The notes under the pieces were generated by a model. The model ran no database searches. It was not told where the DNA came from and saw only the letters and a program-made list of their open reading frames with translations. The position numbers were made by a program, and so were the translations under genes. DNA of 64,000 nucleotides from Jackrogersella multiformis (Eukaryota > Ascomycota > Sordariomycetes > Xylariales > Hypoxylaceae): NCBI GenBank assembly GCA_902806575.1, contig CADCXD010000001.1, positions 2,480,001 to 2,544,000 on the forward strand, given 5' to 3'. Below, piece by piece: positions 22,703 through 34,640 of this stretch. Each line of letters starts with the position of its first letter. Position 1 is the first letter of the stretch.

Positions 22703-25700
22703 CTAGGCGTCGCCGGCATTAGGGTTGTTGTTGTTGTTGTTATTGTTATTGCTGCTGCTGCTCTTGAGCATGCTTCTCAGGCTGGCCATTTCGCGGCGGA
22801 GCCGCGCATTCTCCCTCTTCACGCGGGCGGTCTCCTCGCTGCAGTCCCTCATGCGGGCCATGAGATCCTCCTTGTCGTCGCGGCCCTTGCCCTTGAGGGC
22901 CTTGACGATCTTGCCTAGTTCGCTGTTGAACTTTTCGTATAGTAATTCGTTCTCCGCCATGGCTTCTTTGTAGAGCTGGTCGACGGATCTGGCCTTGGAT
23001 TCGGCCGCCCTGAGTGTGCTGTCCAAATCTCTTTGGATTTGTTCTTGCCGGCTTCTCAATTCGGTGATGAGGATGGGAATGCTTTCTTCGAGAGTCTTCA
23101 AGCTGGAGGCCACCTTCTTCAAGTCAACTCCTGCGCTGCGAGGGACCGACGCATTGACTCTGGCCATATCTGCGGTGATCTTCGAGAGTTCCGACTGCAG
23201 GTTGGCGTCGACGTCCTCGACGGCTTTCTTCTCGGTCTGCAAACGCTCGCGGAGCTTCTGCGCCGACTGTAATCGAAGCTTCCCTGGTGACTTGGTAGGG
23301 CTAGAACTTGGTCTGGAGGCTGATTCGCTTCCAACTGCTCCTATATCGCGCGAAGATTTTAAGGTCGGGATATTGGAGGTCGACAGCATCTTGGTATGCA
23401 TCTTCCTCGATTCGCTTGATGGTGCTGTAGACTGGAATGGATCATCGACATTTTCTTTTTGTCGAGAAGAGCGGATAGTTAAGTTGTTAGAGAGATTTAG
23501 GGAGGTCGGGCTAGTTGGGATCCTAGACGGTGGCGGAACACGCGGACCGGAGTTGAACTTCTCAGAGGTCTGCTTCATATGGGACAGGGGTTGTACCACC
23601 TCATCCTCAATAGTCGCTGCAGCCATGAGGTCCTTCAGGTCTGACAATGAGCTTCGACGTTTCTTCCTCGGAGTCTTAATAATGACCTCCTCGGTTTCGG
23701 GCTCTCCGATTGTTTCAAGCTTCTGCGAGCTAGTCGGGCGCGAAAAGGTATCGTCGAAAGCACCTGCGATAGGGGGTCTTTCGCGCGACCCGGGCCGTCG
23801 TAGTTTGTTCGGCCCCGAAGGGACACCGACGTCGGCGGACCTTGTCCTGACTACGGGACCTCGAGCTATACTTGGGCTCTCGCCGGTAGCCGGGTTCCTG
23901 TTATGCTTGCTTAAGCTACGCCACACTGATTGTCGATTATCTATATCATTCTTGCTATTCTGCCTCGATAAAAAGTTGTCGAAACCAAGCTTTCTTCTCA
24001 GGGAAGACGTATTTGATGTCATTGATCCGGTGTGCGACTTCGTACTGCGAGTAACCGAATTCATTGATTCGAAAGCAGATACCATATTGCCGATACTGGT
24101 GCTGAAACTGCTGGATCCATCGTCGAATATGTGATCACAATCCTCCACAAGCCTATCAAGGAGGTTGATATAGTTATGCGCATTCCCATCATCAACCAAG
24201 AGTTCAGAGAACGCTAGAGTAAGTGCGCCTCTGTCGCTGTCATTCCCACAGCCGTCTAGGAGGTCAGCTAGGAGTTTTATGAGAGCGGTGAATGCCCTTC
24301 GATTTTGCGGTGCCATATCCGTGAAAAGATAATGAACGAAATCCGCAAAGTCTCCAGGTAATCTCTTGGAAGCTCTCTCTTGAAGAGCGTCTAGTGCCTT
24401 GGGTGTCATGATAGGACCCATCTGCTCCTTCCAGGCAATGCGCACAAACTTCTCGAAGGCAGCGAATACGACATCCGGGGTGAGATCAGCTGAAGCTTCA
24501 ATATCGAACGGGCTTTCGATGAGTTTATTATAGAGGTCATTCACGGATAGTTCGTCAACAGCGGACCTGTTGAGCAAGTTGCGGCCGACGAAGCAGCCTT
24601 TGCGTGCTTGGAGACTAGCCATATAGCCCGTAAAGGTCTGCTCAAGTCGAACTAATGGATTTTCTGGTCTATCATCGTCCATGCCGCCGATCCGGATGCC
24701 ATCCCTACTCTTGGCGGAGCCATATAGCGAGACCACATCTCTTGAGCTATTTGAACGGCTCAACTGTCCAGGAAGAAGGATAGGAGCGTCCCCTGTTGTT
24801 AGGCTACGCTGGTGTTTAGACGTGATAGTTGCTTCCGAGGCATTGCTTCCGCCCAGGAAGCTTGAGAGATACTTCACAGGCGATGTAGCTAAGAATGATT
24901 TGGTTTTCTCGGCTTTGTTGGCAACGCTTAAACCTCGAAGTATCTTCGTATGAAATGATACCATCGCAGAAGTGAGCGTAGGGTTTCCGACATCGAATTG
25001 AGTGCTGAGAAGTTGGATGACTATAATCTAGTTAGCGAAGTTTCGGCATTAAAATCATAAATCGGGACATACTTCTCCTGGCAAGCGTTGGGAGAAAGTC
25101 TTCCAACGAAACTTCGTCGGCTGCTTTCTTCCCATGAAGACCCATCGTGACCACGATGACCTTTTTCATATTGCCAGTCTGTACTTCTGAGCAGATCTCT
25201 ACACCGTAATGGCCTACAGGTGCACCTTTAGTACCCTTTTCGTGGTCGACAACGATACGGATAGGAGCTGGTTCCTGTCGACCTTCTACTAGCTGATCGA
25301 GGCCTTCCTGAAAGACAGCAGCAAACAATCCTAAACTAGTATCGGGCATCTTTATAGACCGCAGAGTCCAGCAAGGGTCTTCACGTTCCCTCTCCGCGAA
25401 TCTACCTTCGACCCTAGCCTTGACGATGTCCTCGCTCCATTTCGCGGCTTTCCCTTCGTACGACTCCTGGAGCACGAAGCAGCGCGAAGTGGTTGCCGTG
25501 TTCGTAACAAATTCACCTGCATGAGCGCCTTTCATCTCGTTGGATGAAGTCATCCAGACTATACGCCCATTGGAAGATTCTGTAAAACGCACATCGGCTA
25601 GAGAGTGCCAACCGGCAAATGCGAGCTCGTAGGAGCCCGGACCACCAGCCGCATTCGTCATAGAAGCTAATAGGCCCGCAGGGGATGGTTTGTCAATCTC

Positions 25701-27344
25701 CCGCAATAGATCGCGCGCGGTCGTAGTAGCGCCGTAGACCTTCCTGACGATTACGATACAGTCCGAGAAAAGGAGAAAGATGCCTGCTTGGTCGTCCGGT
25801 ACTGCCTCCACGGCTACACTAATTTGATAGGGGGCTGGTATCTCAGCGAAGTCAGCGGCGACAATTAGCCGACCAATGGGCTCGAGGTCGCTAGGCCAGC
25901 TCTCAACCATGTACCGCAGACGCGTGTTGATTTGAGGCTTGTCGGCGAGAGGGTCATCCATGGAGCATATGTTGGCGATGATATCCCTAGCCCTTAGCAT
26001 AGGCTGGAGCGCAGGATGGGTGATAGGCAAGCAGCCGACAATTTGGTCGATGACCAGACTGTACCGTGGCAGGCGCTGTACGGGTTCGATGACGGCTGAA
26101 CGGAGATGCTGCTCTCCAGTGAGGGCTAGTCTTTGAGAAAAGCTAGACTGCTGGCTGATAAAGGAGGTAATAAGCTGAGGGAAATTCTGACTCGCCCGAA
26201 TATAGTCCTGATAACAATCGGTGAACTTCGGAAACCATTCCAGCATGATCTTTGCCATTGTTAAAGCTCCGCTTGCGTCTTTCGTCTTTCCAATCAGGCT
26301 TCCCGACACACCTACCCTCGAAGAAGCGGAACCAGATTCCATGTCCTTCAGAGCATCACTTTCGGTATCTTCCATCACTTGCTGCAACGCCTGCATAAAA
26401 GCTGAATTTATTTGTAAAATTTGGCTTGCCGATGTAGGAAATAATTTCTCGACATCTTCCTCCGAAGGGCTAAAGCTGCCAGGTTCTCGGTCCTTCGCCT
26501 TTTGCCTATATTCAGGTGCGAGATGATTCACCAATTCGTCCACCTTCTGCACGTAGCGTTCCTCAGTCTCTACCAATTCAGTCATCTTTCGTCGCAGTTC
26601 GGCCTTCTGTTCCTTGGAAAATGATCTTGTTCTGTTCAATGCACTCGGTTTGGAAGGGGCCCGTCGTAGTCTCGTGGTCGGTAGGAATAAGGGTTCGCCA
26701 AAGAGCTTGACTAGCGGGGTGTACATGCCATACTGTCTCAAGGTTGGATCCAGGATGTCATCCTCGTCCTCGGGTACATCTTCTAGGTCAGCAGGTTGCA
26801 GTGGGATGATGGATCCAGGGGGTAGCACAAGGTCGATGTCGATATTGTTTATATGTTGGGTCTGAAGGGCGACCTGGAGTCTCTGGATGACATCGGAAGT
26901 ATTGTCCGCCCTGACCATAGACTTGGCGATATCAGCGGCGTGCTGCTCGCCGAAAAGCGCGGGCGCCGAACCCGGTCGACGGCTCCTCATGGAGGGGTAT
27001 TGGTTTCTAACATGGGTCTTGACATGTTCGGGTAGCTCGTGGAAATATTTAAATAAACCAAAGGCCAAGGCTCGATATACCTCGTCACCTTGGAACTCGC
27101 GGGGTAAGTAGTTGACGACATTGTAGAAAGGCGAGTTCGGGGATATGGTAAGCCGGGGAAAAGATTGGAAACCAGCCGGGGTATATACGTGGACCTGCAC
27201 TCTGGAACTGTTTAATGTATAATTCGCGGTTGTGGATGCTCCGTGGAGTATGAGCAGAGGGAGGTGGCCGAGCAGAGGGTCGGTAGCTTGATAAAGAGTG
27301 AGGTGGTCTGGCGACAGAGCCAGCTCCTCGGTGACGCGAACCAT
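22703..27344 (-). CDS. bud3: BUD3-type RhoGEF with DH domain
   Basis: Two long open frames join across a 52-nt intron (exons 27344-25073 and 25020-22703) into one protein of 1529 residues. The join recreates an Ile codon and continues as IQLLSTQFDVGNPTLTSAM. A conserved N-terminal region is followed by a DH domain at about 245-450 with the hallmark IEPVQRLPRYSLVIDQIV. A PH-like stretch follows to about 620. A second helical region near 875-1055 resembles a degenerate RhoGAP fold. The C-terminus is a coiled coil at about 1350-1510 that ends in an Asn run. Neurospora BUD-3 has this size and acts as exchange factor for RHO-4 in septum formation. Its role here is inferred from family. Confidence 0.88.
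22722..22762. repeat. Trinucleotide repeat coding for poly-Asn in BUD3
   Basis: A run of TTG/TTA/CTG triplets on the plus strand encodes consecutive Asn and Ser residues close to the BUD3 C-terminus. Such tracts often vary in length between strains. Confidence 0.8.
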
Positions 27345-28337
27345 GGTCGCCTTAATGGGCCTTTCACTTCATGCTTCGGATAGGAGAAAACGAGTGTGAG
27401 GAGGTCGAGGGTGAAGGAAGACCCGATGATGAAACGGACGTATTAGGGCTCGTCGATCTTAGTAGATAGGTACCTAGGTAGGCAAGGTTATGGTATTGGG
27501 TGTTAAGTGATAGGTGTGTTATAGCTTATGTGTTATGTGTATGTGTTATGTGTTACTTGTGCGCGTCGAGCGAGACCTGCATTCGATTGTTTACTTTTGT
27601 CAGAAGTCAGAAGCCAGAAACAGAAGCAGAAGCCAGAAAAAGTATTTGTACGCCACCAGATCAACAGATCAATAAAACCCAATACTGCGGCTATGAGGAT
27701 AGTCCATATGACCTATGAGACGGGTAGATAGTGAATGCACAAGAAAAGGGCTTAACTCCGATTGGAGTCTCGAACACTACATACGGGAGAAGGGGAAAAA
27801 AATAATATGAAGTTGTACGAAGAATGAGGATGAGAATGCCGTGAATTGTTATTTGCGGTCAATGACCAGGCGGCCGACTAGGATTAGAACCGGGGTGGGT
27901 AGGGTTATTTTTTTTAAGAGGGTCCCGCGCCGAGTCAATCTGGTCCTAATTCGGGGAATTTTAGGTTTTTTTTCTAATAGTTTACCTAGGTACGTAGTAC
28001 CAGCGAAACAAACACGCGCGACTTCAAACAAATCGCGTCTCTTTTTCAGGCACTCCACATATACTTAGGTACATATATACACTACCGATAAGTGGGGGAA
28101 ATTCTGGCAGGCTGGGAATTTGTAAACTAAATTTGTAAACTACCTAGGTACCTAGGTACCTACCTACCTAGTAAATTTATAAATTTATAAACTTCGTTCT
28201 TTCAGCAACAGCTATTTTCAGACATCCTCATGTCCCTTCACCCCTCCGCCGCATCACGCCATCCTTTACAATTTTTCGAACCAAATCTAAATACCCTAGG
28301 TACCTAGCCTAGATACCTACACGTGTAGTTAGTGACG
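27345..28337. promoter_or_regulatory. Divergent promoter, BUD3 / Dcc1-like gene
   Basis: This 993-base region separates two outward-pointing start codons. It has a (TGTTATG)-type repeat near 27515-27560, an (AGAAGCC)-type repeat near 27600-27645 and a dense set of CCTAGGTACC copies at 28060-28175 and 28298-28320, just upstream of the Dcc1-like ATG. Confidence 0.55.
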
Positions 28338-28789
28338 ATGTCCAGCCAAAACGATACGAGCATTCAGCTCAACCACGCCCCCGATGGAATCGGTTACAAA
28401 CTGTTAGAGCTGCCGCCCGAGTTGCTTGCAATCTTGGAATCGGAAAATGCTCCCGTGTTAGTGCATCAAGCGCCTGAACTATCTCTCCGCGAAATATTGT
28501 CCTAATACGAAGCTCCGATTACAGTTTAACCATAGAATCCTCGACGAACTCTGCAATATTAAAGAGCGGTGCCCAATCGTGGGGTCTCCGTCAGAAGAAC
28601 ACATCAAACGCCTTGATCTTGCTTAAGCCCTCCGACGGGACCTCCGCTTCGTCACCACGCATGCCCGAGCCGTGCCTAAAAGCTATCGCGACAGTCCACG
28701 ATACAATCGAGCTTATCTCGGAACCCACAGGAAAGACAGCCCCTGTTGCTAGAGGCAAATGGCACGAGAAATTTGCCCGTGGGAGATAG
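28338..28789 (+). CDS. DCC1: Short Dcc1-like sister-chromatid cohesion protein
   Basis: Two exons (28338-28456 and 28525-28789; 68-nt intron with a GTTAGT donor, a CTAAT branch site and a TTACAG acceptor) encode 127 residues. The text YKLLELPPELLAILES, then LRQKNTSNALILLKPS and AIATVHDTIELI, is the N-terminal signature of Dcc1, a subunit of the Ctf18-RFC clamp loader that works in sister-chromatid cohesion. The protein ends with RGKWHEKFARGR. Yeast and human Dcc1 are about 380-390 residues with winged-helix domains at the C-terminus that bind polymerase epsilon. Those are absent here, and there is no open frame downstream that could supply them. No stop or shift breaks the model, so it looks like a compact gene rather than a relic. 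Family assignment rests on the N-terminal motifs. Confidence 0.75.
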
Positions 28790-31238
28790 ACGTCTGTATA
28801 GGGGTCGAAAGACTTTGGCGCATAAGTTGATCTTAAACTAGGGCAGCCTTGTATAGGTACCTAGAGGCTCAAATTCCTATGCGCCACTAGAATTAAGACC
28901 TAAGGACATCTACAACAACAAATTCGCGTCGAATCCCTAAATACCAATACCGTTTACAGCATATGGCCTTGGATAATGCCGTATCGCTGTGGTATATCGC
29001 TCTGGTAGGGATTAGATGCGACTCAGCTAGACCAAGTGTTGAGCAGATATATCTAAGGTAAAATATTTGGATGCACTGTCACCTCCCGAGCTTCTCACTT
29101 AGTAGACTGTTTTATTCAGCAACCTAAAAAAGCCGAAGCATCTTCTTTAGAATTAAAATTACACTACATGTATTATAAGATACCTATTCTAGCTCGAACC
29201 GCATTGATGAGTTCTTATAGTTGGAAGATTAGAATATGCCAGTTCTAGCTGCGGGCCATTATTGTTTAGGTACCTAGGTAGCTAAGGAGTAACACGAAAT
29301 TCCCACTCGGGCATTATTAAACATTACGGTCGTACCGGGGGCAAAGAGTTCCAATATGTCCTTAGTCGAGATTGCTAGAATTTATGGACGATGAAAGATC
29401 CATGGATCTACAATCTTGCAGGATGAACCTTGTTAGCACGTGCTTGGGTTTCTCCGCCACGCTAGGCTCCCAGCAACTCGGAACCTTGATGGTAAAGGTA
29501 CCTAAGGTACCTAGCATGTGAGGTACCTTATAAAGAAAATCAACTAATGGTAGGTACCTCGTAATTAACCTGCCTAAATCAATTACGGGCTACTCACTGA
29601 TGTAGGTAGGTACCGGTACCTGGTATAGATGGTTATAAATCTACTTCTTTCATACCTACCTAGGTAGGTAGGTACTTAGGTGTAACCGTCCGAATGACTG
29701 ATCGACGTCTCATCTATTATTACAACATTACCTGACGAAGATGACCAGGCTGCCAGGTAGTGTAGGTTGCCTGGGGCTAGGTACCTAGGGTAGCTCGGGT
29801 TAACCAGGCATGGTGCTTAGGTGGGATGGATGATACTAGGTACCTGGTAAGTACCTAGGTATGTACGTAGGTAGTATGATAGGTAAAAAGCAATGTGCAG
29901 ATGGATGGATGTTGTTGGACACCGACTACAAACGGGTTAATTCACTTGAGCCTCAAACACAATCACCTTCCTTCTATCGAATAAGTATCACACACTCCAA
30001 GATCTATAAACTTCAACCATATAGCCACCTCTAACTTGCGCGCCTCTTTTGTCGCATAAACACTTAGTAATGGTGCAGCTTTAATTTTATTTAGTGGGAT
30101 AGCAAGCCATATTTCAAAGTCTCTCCTCCAGTGACTTCAAACGCGGCATCGTTCTATCACATCAATAATATACCATCACCAATTCTGTCGTCTTCTTGAG
30201 TGGGGTTTTGTTCTTGTGTTAATCTGATCCGATATCAGTCGAATTCGAAGCATCGTCTAACTAACGTAGGTAGGTAATTGTTGGTATTTCCTTGCACAGT
30301 ACGGCGTCTGTCTAGATAACAGGTGAGCCTGTATCGAAGCTGTGATCCTGTGATCCTTTTTTCTACTTGATGTCCGAGGAGAAATATTGCGGGCCTCAGC
30401 GTCTCGTCTCGGTATTGCAACTAATACTGTACATCTTAAGGCTTAATACCTATTTCCTCGATAGTACCATTCTGCCTCAATTTTTGCCCAAGCCATTTAC
30501 TCAAATTTGTGTTCATCCATATCCATCCTTTTTTTTAAATTTCATCTCCCCCATCTACCTCTATTCCCCAATTCTCTCTTTTCACCCCTTCTTCTTTAAA
30601 ACACCCTGGATCCTTCCACCATTATGAACATCAAATACTTAACACCACCTTGACGAATCCAGTTCCTCGGTATTATCTGTGTACCCAGCATACCTCCTAC
30701 CTGAATAAGCACAAACTTACTTTGGCTCTTTGGGCAAACCATAACTTACCAAGGTGCTCCTGAAGTTACCCACCTGAAGTTACCTGAAGTTAGGTACCTG
30801 GGTAGCTACCTACCTAGGATACTTTGGATTCGGCAGGTACCCGTCTCTATTGTTGCAGTCGCCGTCTATCCCGTCTATTGGCACCTTCTCGTATACCATG
30901 AACTATCGCATTAGCCTCTCTCTTAATTCTTAATTTTATCTACCACCTGAGCAGGTGTGGAACTTATTCCTTCCCATCTCCACCGTGGTTGACATGGATG
31001 CTGCACGCCAATTCTTACTCCTGGATCTTACAACTACTTTTTGTACTATTGTCAATTTCCCCTCGTTTGCACTTACATCTATTACTCAGGTCTCGGCTAT
31101 TTTCCCTTTTTCTTCATTTTTTTTTCACTTTATTCAGAGGCTAACCCGTATGTAACAGTCACCATCGCAAGTTAATCTTGAGGACCTTTGGTAACCCTAA
31201 CCTTTTGAGGACTCATTAATCTAATACCGTCCGTCAAC
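28790..31238. other. Long AT-rich intergenic region rich in the dispersed motif
   Basis: This 2.4-kb gap between two plus-strand genes has no coding signal that I can support. It holds the densest cluster of the CCTAGGTAGGTACC motif in the window (29260-29880) and another near 30780-30840. T/C-rich sequence from 30480 to 31238 suits a long 5' leader for the ligase gene that follows. Confidence 0.55.
29260..29880. repeat. Dense cluster of the CCTAGGTAGGTACC motif
   Basis: At least ten full or partial copies of TAGGTACCTA, CCTAGGTAGG and related forms occur within about 600 bases, in no fixed spacing. The same motif is scattered through the other intergenic regions but is absent from the coding exons that I read. 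Confidence 0.75.
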
Positions 31239-33440
31239 ATGTCACAGCCTCCTTGGAATTATATTGTCATAGACGATGATTCGGAGGAGGAATTAGACGG
31301 TCCGGACTTTATTCCTGCCCCTGGAAATTCTGATCCTGCCGGTCTTCTTGGAAACCCAGCAAACACCTGCAAAGATAGTGTCAGGGCTGTCTTCCCAGAT
31401 ATCTGCCCTGAATACCTGGAGAAACTCGTCTCGGATCACCAATTCGATTCTCGCGCCATTATTACCTCGCTACTCGATCGCCAGGAGGAAGGTGAAAACT
31501 ATCCAGTCCAACCACGTGATAACCCTCGGAAGCGTAAGAGAGAAGAGGATGGTGACAACGAAGATGAAGACTTCAACATACTAGATGACAATGTAGATGC
31601 TGAGACTGTCGCACGGGTGACCAGAGCTAAGATCGAGACGGAGGATCACCGCGGGAATACATTCACGCGGACCTATCAACTCTTAGCGAAAGATTTATTA
31701 ACTGTAGAGGTATGTAACTATAAGGGATGATATTATTATGATCTTGTGGATACTTTATATCCTCCGGCTACCTCAAAATTATCCTTCCGTCTTTCACAGA
31801 AGCTAACGAGTGCATAGTATGTCATAACCCATTTTCTCTTCTTACCTGACCTTGACACTCGCGACAAAGTATATTTGTTATAGGTAAGGTTGAACTCTCT
31901 GAATCGGCTCTTAACATTTTATTCTAGCTTTCCTATGGTGCCGAAGTTGGTGATTCGGAACTATTTCCAACGGAACAAACAGAGCGTTTTTGAAGCTTAT
32001 ACAGCTTTGGACGATGCTGTCCGCAATTGGAACGATGAAAAGCCAGCCTGGAAGGAGAAGAGGACAGCAACGAAGACAATACCGGAGTTCCAGGAATGGA
32101 GAATCGGTGCTCTTGACATGCGCCAATATCACCCGGAAGAGCAGGTAGCGATCGAGGAGTTAGGCTACGCAAGACGGCTGAAATCTATCAAGGATGCAAA
32201 TGCTTTAGCCAAAGTTCAAGAGCAAAATGATTTCATCCATGCAAAATCGACCGGGCAAACTATCGAGTGTGGCTGCTGCTTTGATGAATTCATTCCCGAC
32301 CAAAGTAGGTAACATCGCGAGCTCCTCTATCTTATTTGTGCCCTTCCTCAGGGGTTAGAACTTTCCCAAAGATCCGACTAATGAGTCGTTGCTCTTGAGG
32401 CATCCTTGAACCAACCCTAACCTCCTCGCCGAGAAGTACCTAGCTAATTACTAACTCTCATATCTGTAGTGATTCAGTGCAATGGCGAGAATATTCACTG
32501 GTTTTGTCGCAGGTGCATGCAATCACAAGCAGAGACGAACATCGGTCTCGCTAAACATCAATTAACTTGCATGTCTATGGATGGATGTTCGGGGGGTTTC
32601 TCTCTTGCCCAAAGGAATCTCTTCCTCAGTAAGGCAAACCGTACGGCATTAGAAAGAATCGAACAGGAGGCTTCGTTGCGAATGGCCGATATCGAAAACC
32701 TTGAGAACTGTCCCTTCTGTCCATACGCAGCAGAGTACCCGCCTGTTGCTGTTAACAAGGAGTTCCACTGTGTCAACCCAGACTGCGAGAAAGTTAGTTG
32801 TCGGCTCTGTCGTAAAGAGACTCACATACCGAAGTCCTGCGCCGAGTCCGCTGCTGATCGCGGCATTGATGTCCGGCATATCCTCGAGGAGGCGATGAGC
32901 GCAGCCTTGATTCGTACTTGCAACCAATGTAAGAGATCCATATTCCCTAGGAGTATTATGCGCTCTTGTCTCTTGAGCTTACATCTAACATCTTGGCCGC
33001 AGGCAAAAACCCGTTCCTGAAAGAAAGCGGCTGTAACAAGATGCGGTGTCCTCGGTGCTATGCAATGCAGTGCTATGTCTGCCGCAAGACTATCACAGAT
33101 TACAAACATTTCAACGACCCCGTGCGAGGGGGGAAGGTCAACCAATGTCCCCTATATGACAGCACCGAGGATCGCCACCATGATGAAGTACAGCGTGCCG
33201 AAGAAGAAGCCCGACAAAGAGTAGCAAATTCTAACCCTGAAGTCGTGGGTCACCTCCTCTACCCCAAGACACACGTAACTTTGATACTTATTATGGATAT
33301 AGACTGCGGATGCTTTGAAGATAAAAGTATCAGAACAGGTCCGGCAGGACGAACAACGACGCAAACAGGATGCACATCATCCTCGACCACCTCCCCTTTA
33401 CGCCGGGATCGATGTCAGATACCAGCCCTTCCGATATTAA
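31239..33440 (+). CDS. RBR-type E3 ubiquitin ligase, RNF216/Triad3-like
   Basis: Six exons (31239-31709, 31800-31816, 31928-32304, 32470-32928, 33003-33244, 33303-33440) encode 567 residues. The N-terminus is acidic, with DDDSEEELDGPDF, and a CUE-like helix around VRAVFPDICPEYLEKLV. The RING1-IBR-RING2 array starts with IECGCCFDEF, continues with HWFCRRCMQ and CMSMDGCSGGF, then CPFCPYAAEY and CEKVSCRLCRKETH, and ends with NPFLKESGCNKMRCPRC and CYVCRKT. In RBR ligases the RING2 cysteine that accepts ubiquitin lies in this last block, probably the one in KMRC. The spacing resembles RNF216. The second exon is only 17 nt, yet it keeps phase on both sides. The last exon restores a conserved-looking ending in YQPFRY. 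The substrate is unknown. Confidence 0.88.
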
Positions 33441-34640
33441 GGCTATAAAAACTAATCTGCTGGACTACCTAAACCGCCGGGCCGATCTCATTTCACGTTA
33501 CTACAACGTCGCCTCATATATCGGCTTATTACGTCACACCAGGATGTCATACTCATCTAGTTTCTTCACGAAGTCGGCGATTAATACCGACGGGTGAACA
33601 GTTTAGGGCTGTTACTTAGGATAGCGTACGACATTTCTCGTATATCACCACCAGCTTTTCTCTTACCACACGCTCGGTCATGTAGGTAGTCGCTTAGATA
33701 CGTGACGGGCGGTTTTAATTCAGGCGTGCGCACCCCCCCCCTCCCAAACGACCGGGTTGCTCTCTTCCCCATCATCATATACGACTGTCACGAGGATATT
33801 TAATGGCTTGCACGTTTCGGTTAGATGATTTTTTGATTTCGGATTTCGCAAAGCGTTTGGGAGTTTCGGCTAGGTAGCTTCGAAGATGCGGCACGGCCCC
33901 GCATCGCATCGCATCACGGCTTAACACGGGCAGGTCAGGGCTGTCTAATAAAGTTCGTTTGGGGGCGTCTTCCCCTTTTCCAGCTAGTCTGTTGTTTTGT
34001 GTGTAGAAATTTTGAAGCGGTTTTCTTCGTGACCATGCAACTAACGATTGCCCGTGTCTGCACATATACATACACACGTCCTTATGATGCCCGTCTCTAC
34101 TCCTTGTAAACGCCCATTTCTTCTCTCTATGATACGCAAAGCATTGCTGGATAGAGCTCTGTCGCCCGTGTAGTGCCATAATATCAACGAATAATACCTA
34201 TGTACTCTTAATATCGAAGACTTATTACGGGCCGTTTCCTATTATATCAACTTGCGACCATAAGTCCAGGACTACCTACTTAGCCAACCGAGACTGTATT
34301 TGCATTGTAGATAGTCCATTGTGTTCTTAGTGAAATAACGCTTCAGACTCTAAACCCTCATGCCGGAGCATTAATCACATATGGCCTCCTGCATATAATA
34401 GTTGAATAAGACGACGTGATATCCATATAATTCCTTCGCTGCAAGTCTATTAGGGCTAGAGCAAGTCTCTAATAGATACCTAGGTACTCTAGGCATATTT
34501 GTCGTGCGAGAACAACACACTCAGCCATTCTAAGCAAAGCGAACATTGCTGTACGATTCTTTCCCGATTAGGTATCTTCACTTCCCTCCCTCCATTGTTG
34601 GTTCTCAATTTCCCTGGGAGCTTTCCATTTGAGCCTGGAT
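33441..34640. other. Convergent intergenic region, RBR ligase / LYC1
   Basis: This 1.2-kb gap separates two converging genes. An antisense open frame at 33775-34179 has no recognisable features. No gene or RNA is called. Confidence 0.5.

Noticed and set aside
22995..24134. A 379-codon plus-strand open frame over BUD3
   Set aside because: It is antisense to the conserved BUD3 coding region and its product matches nothing.
30367..30627. An 86-codon open frame upstream of the RBR ligase gene
   Set aside because: It is T/C-rich leader-like sequence and its product is low-complexity hydrophobic text with no family.
33775..34179. A 134-codon minus-strand open frame between the RBR ligase and LYC1 genes
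   Set aside because: No conserved motif and composition like non-coding DNA.
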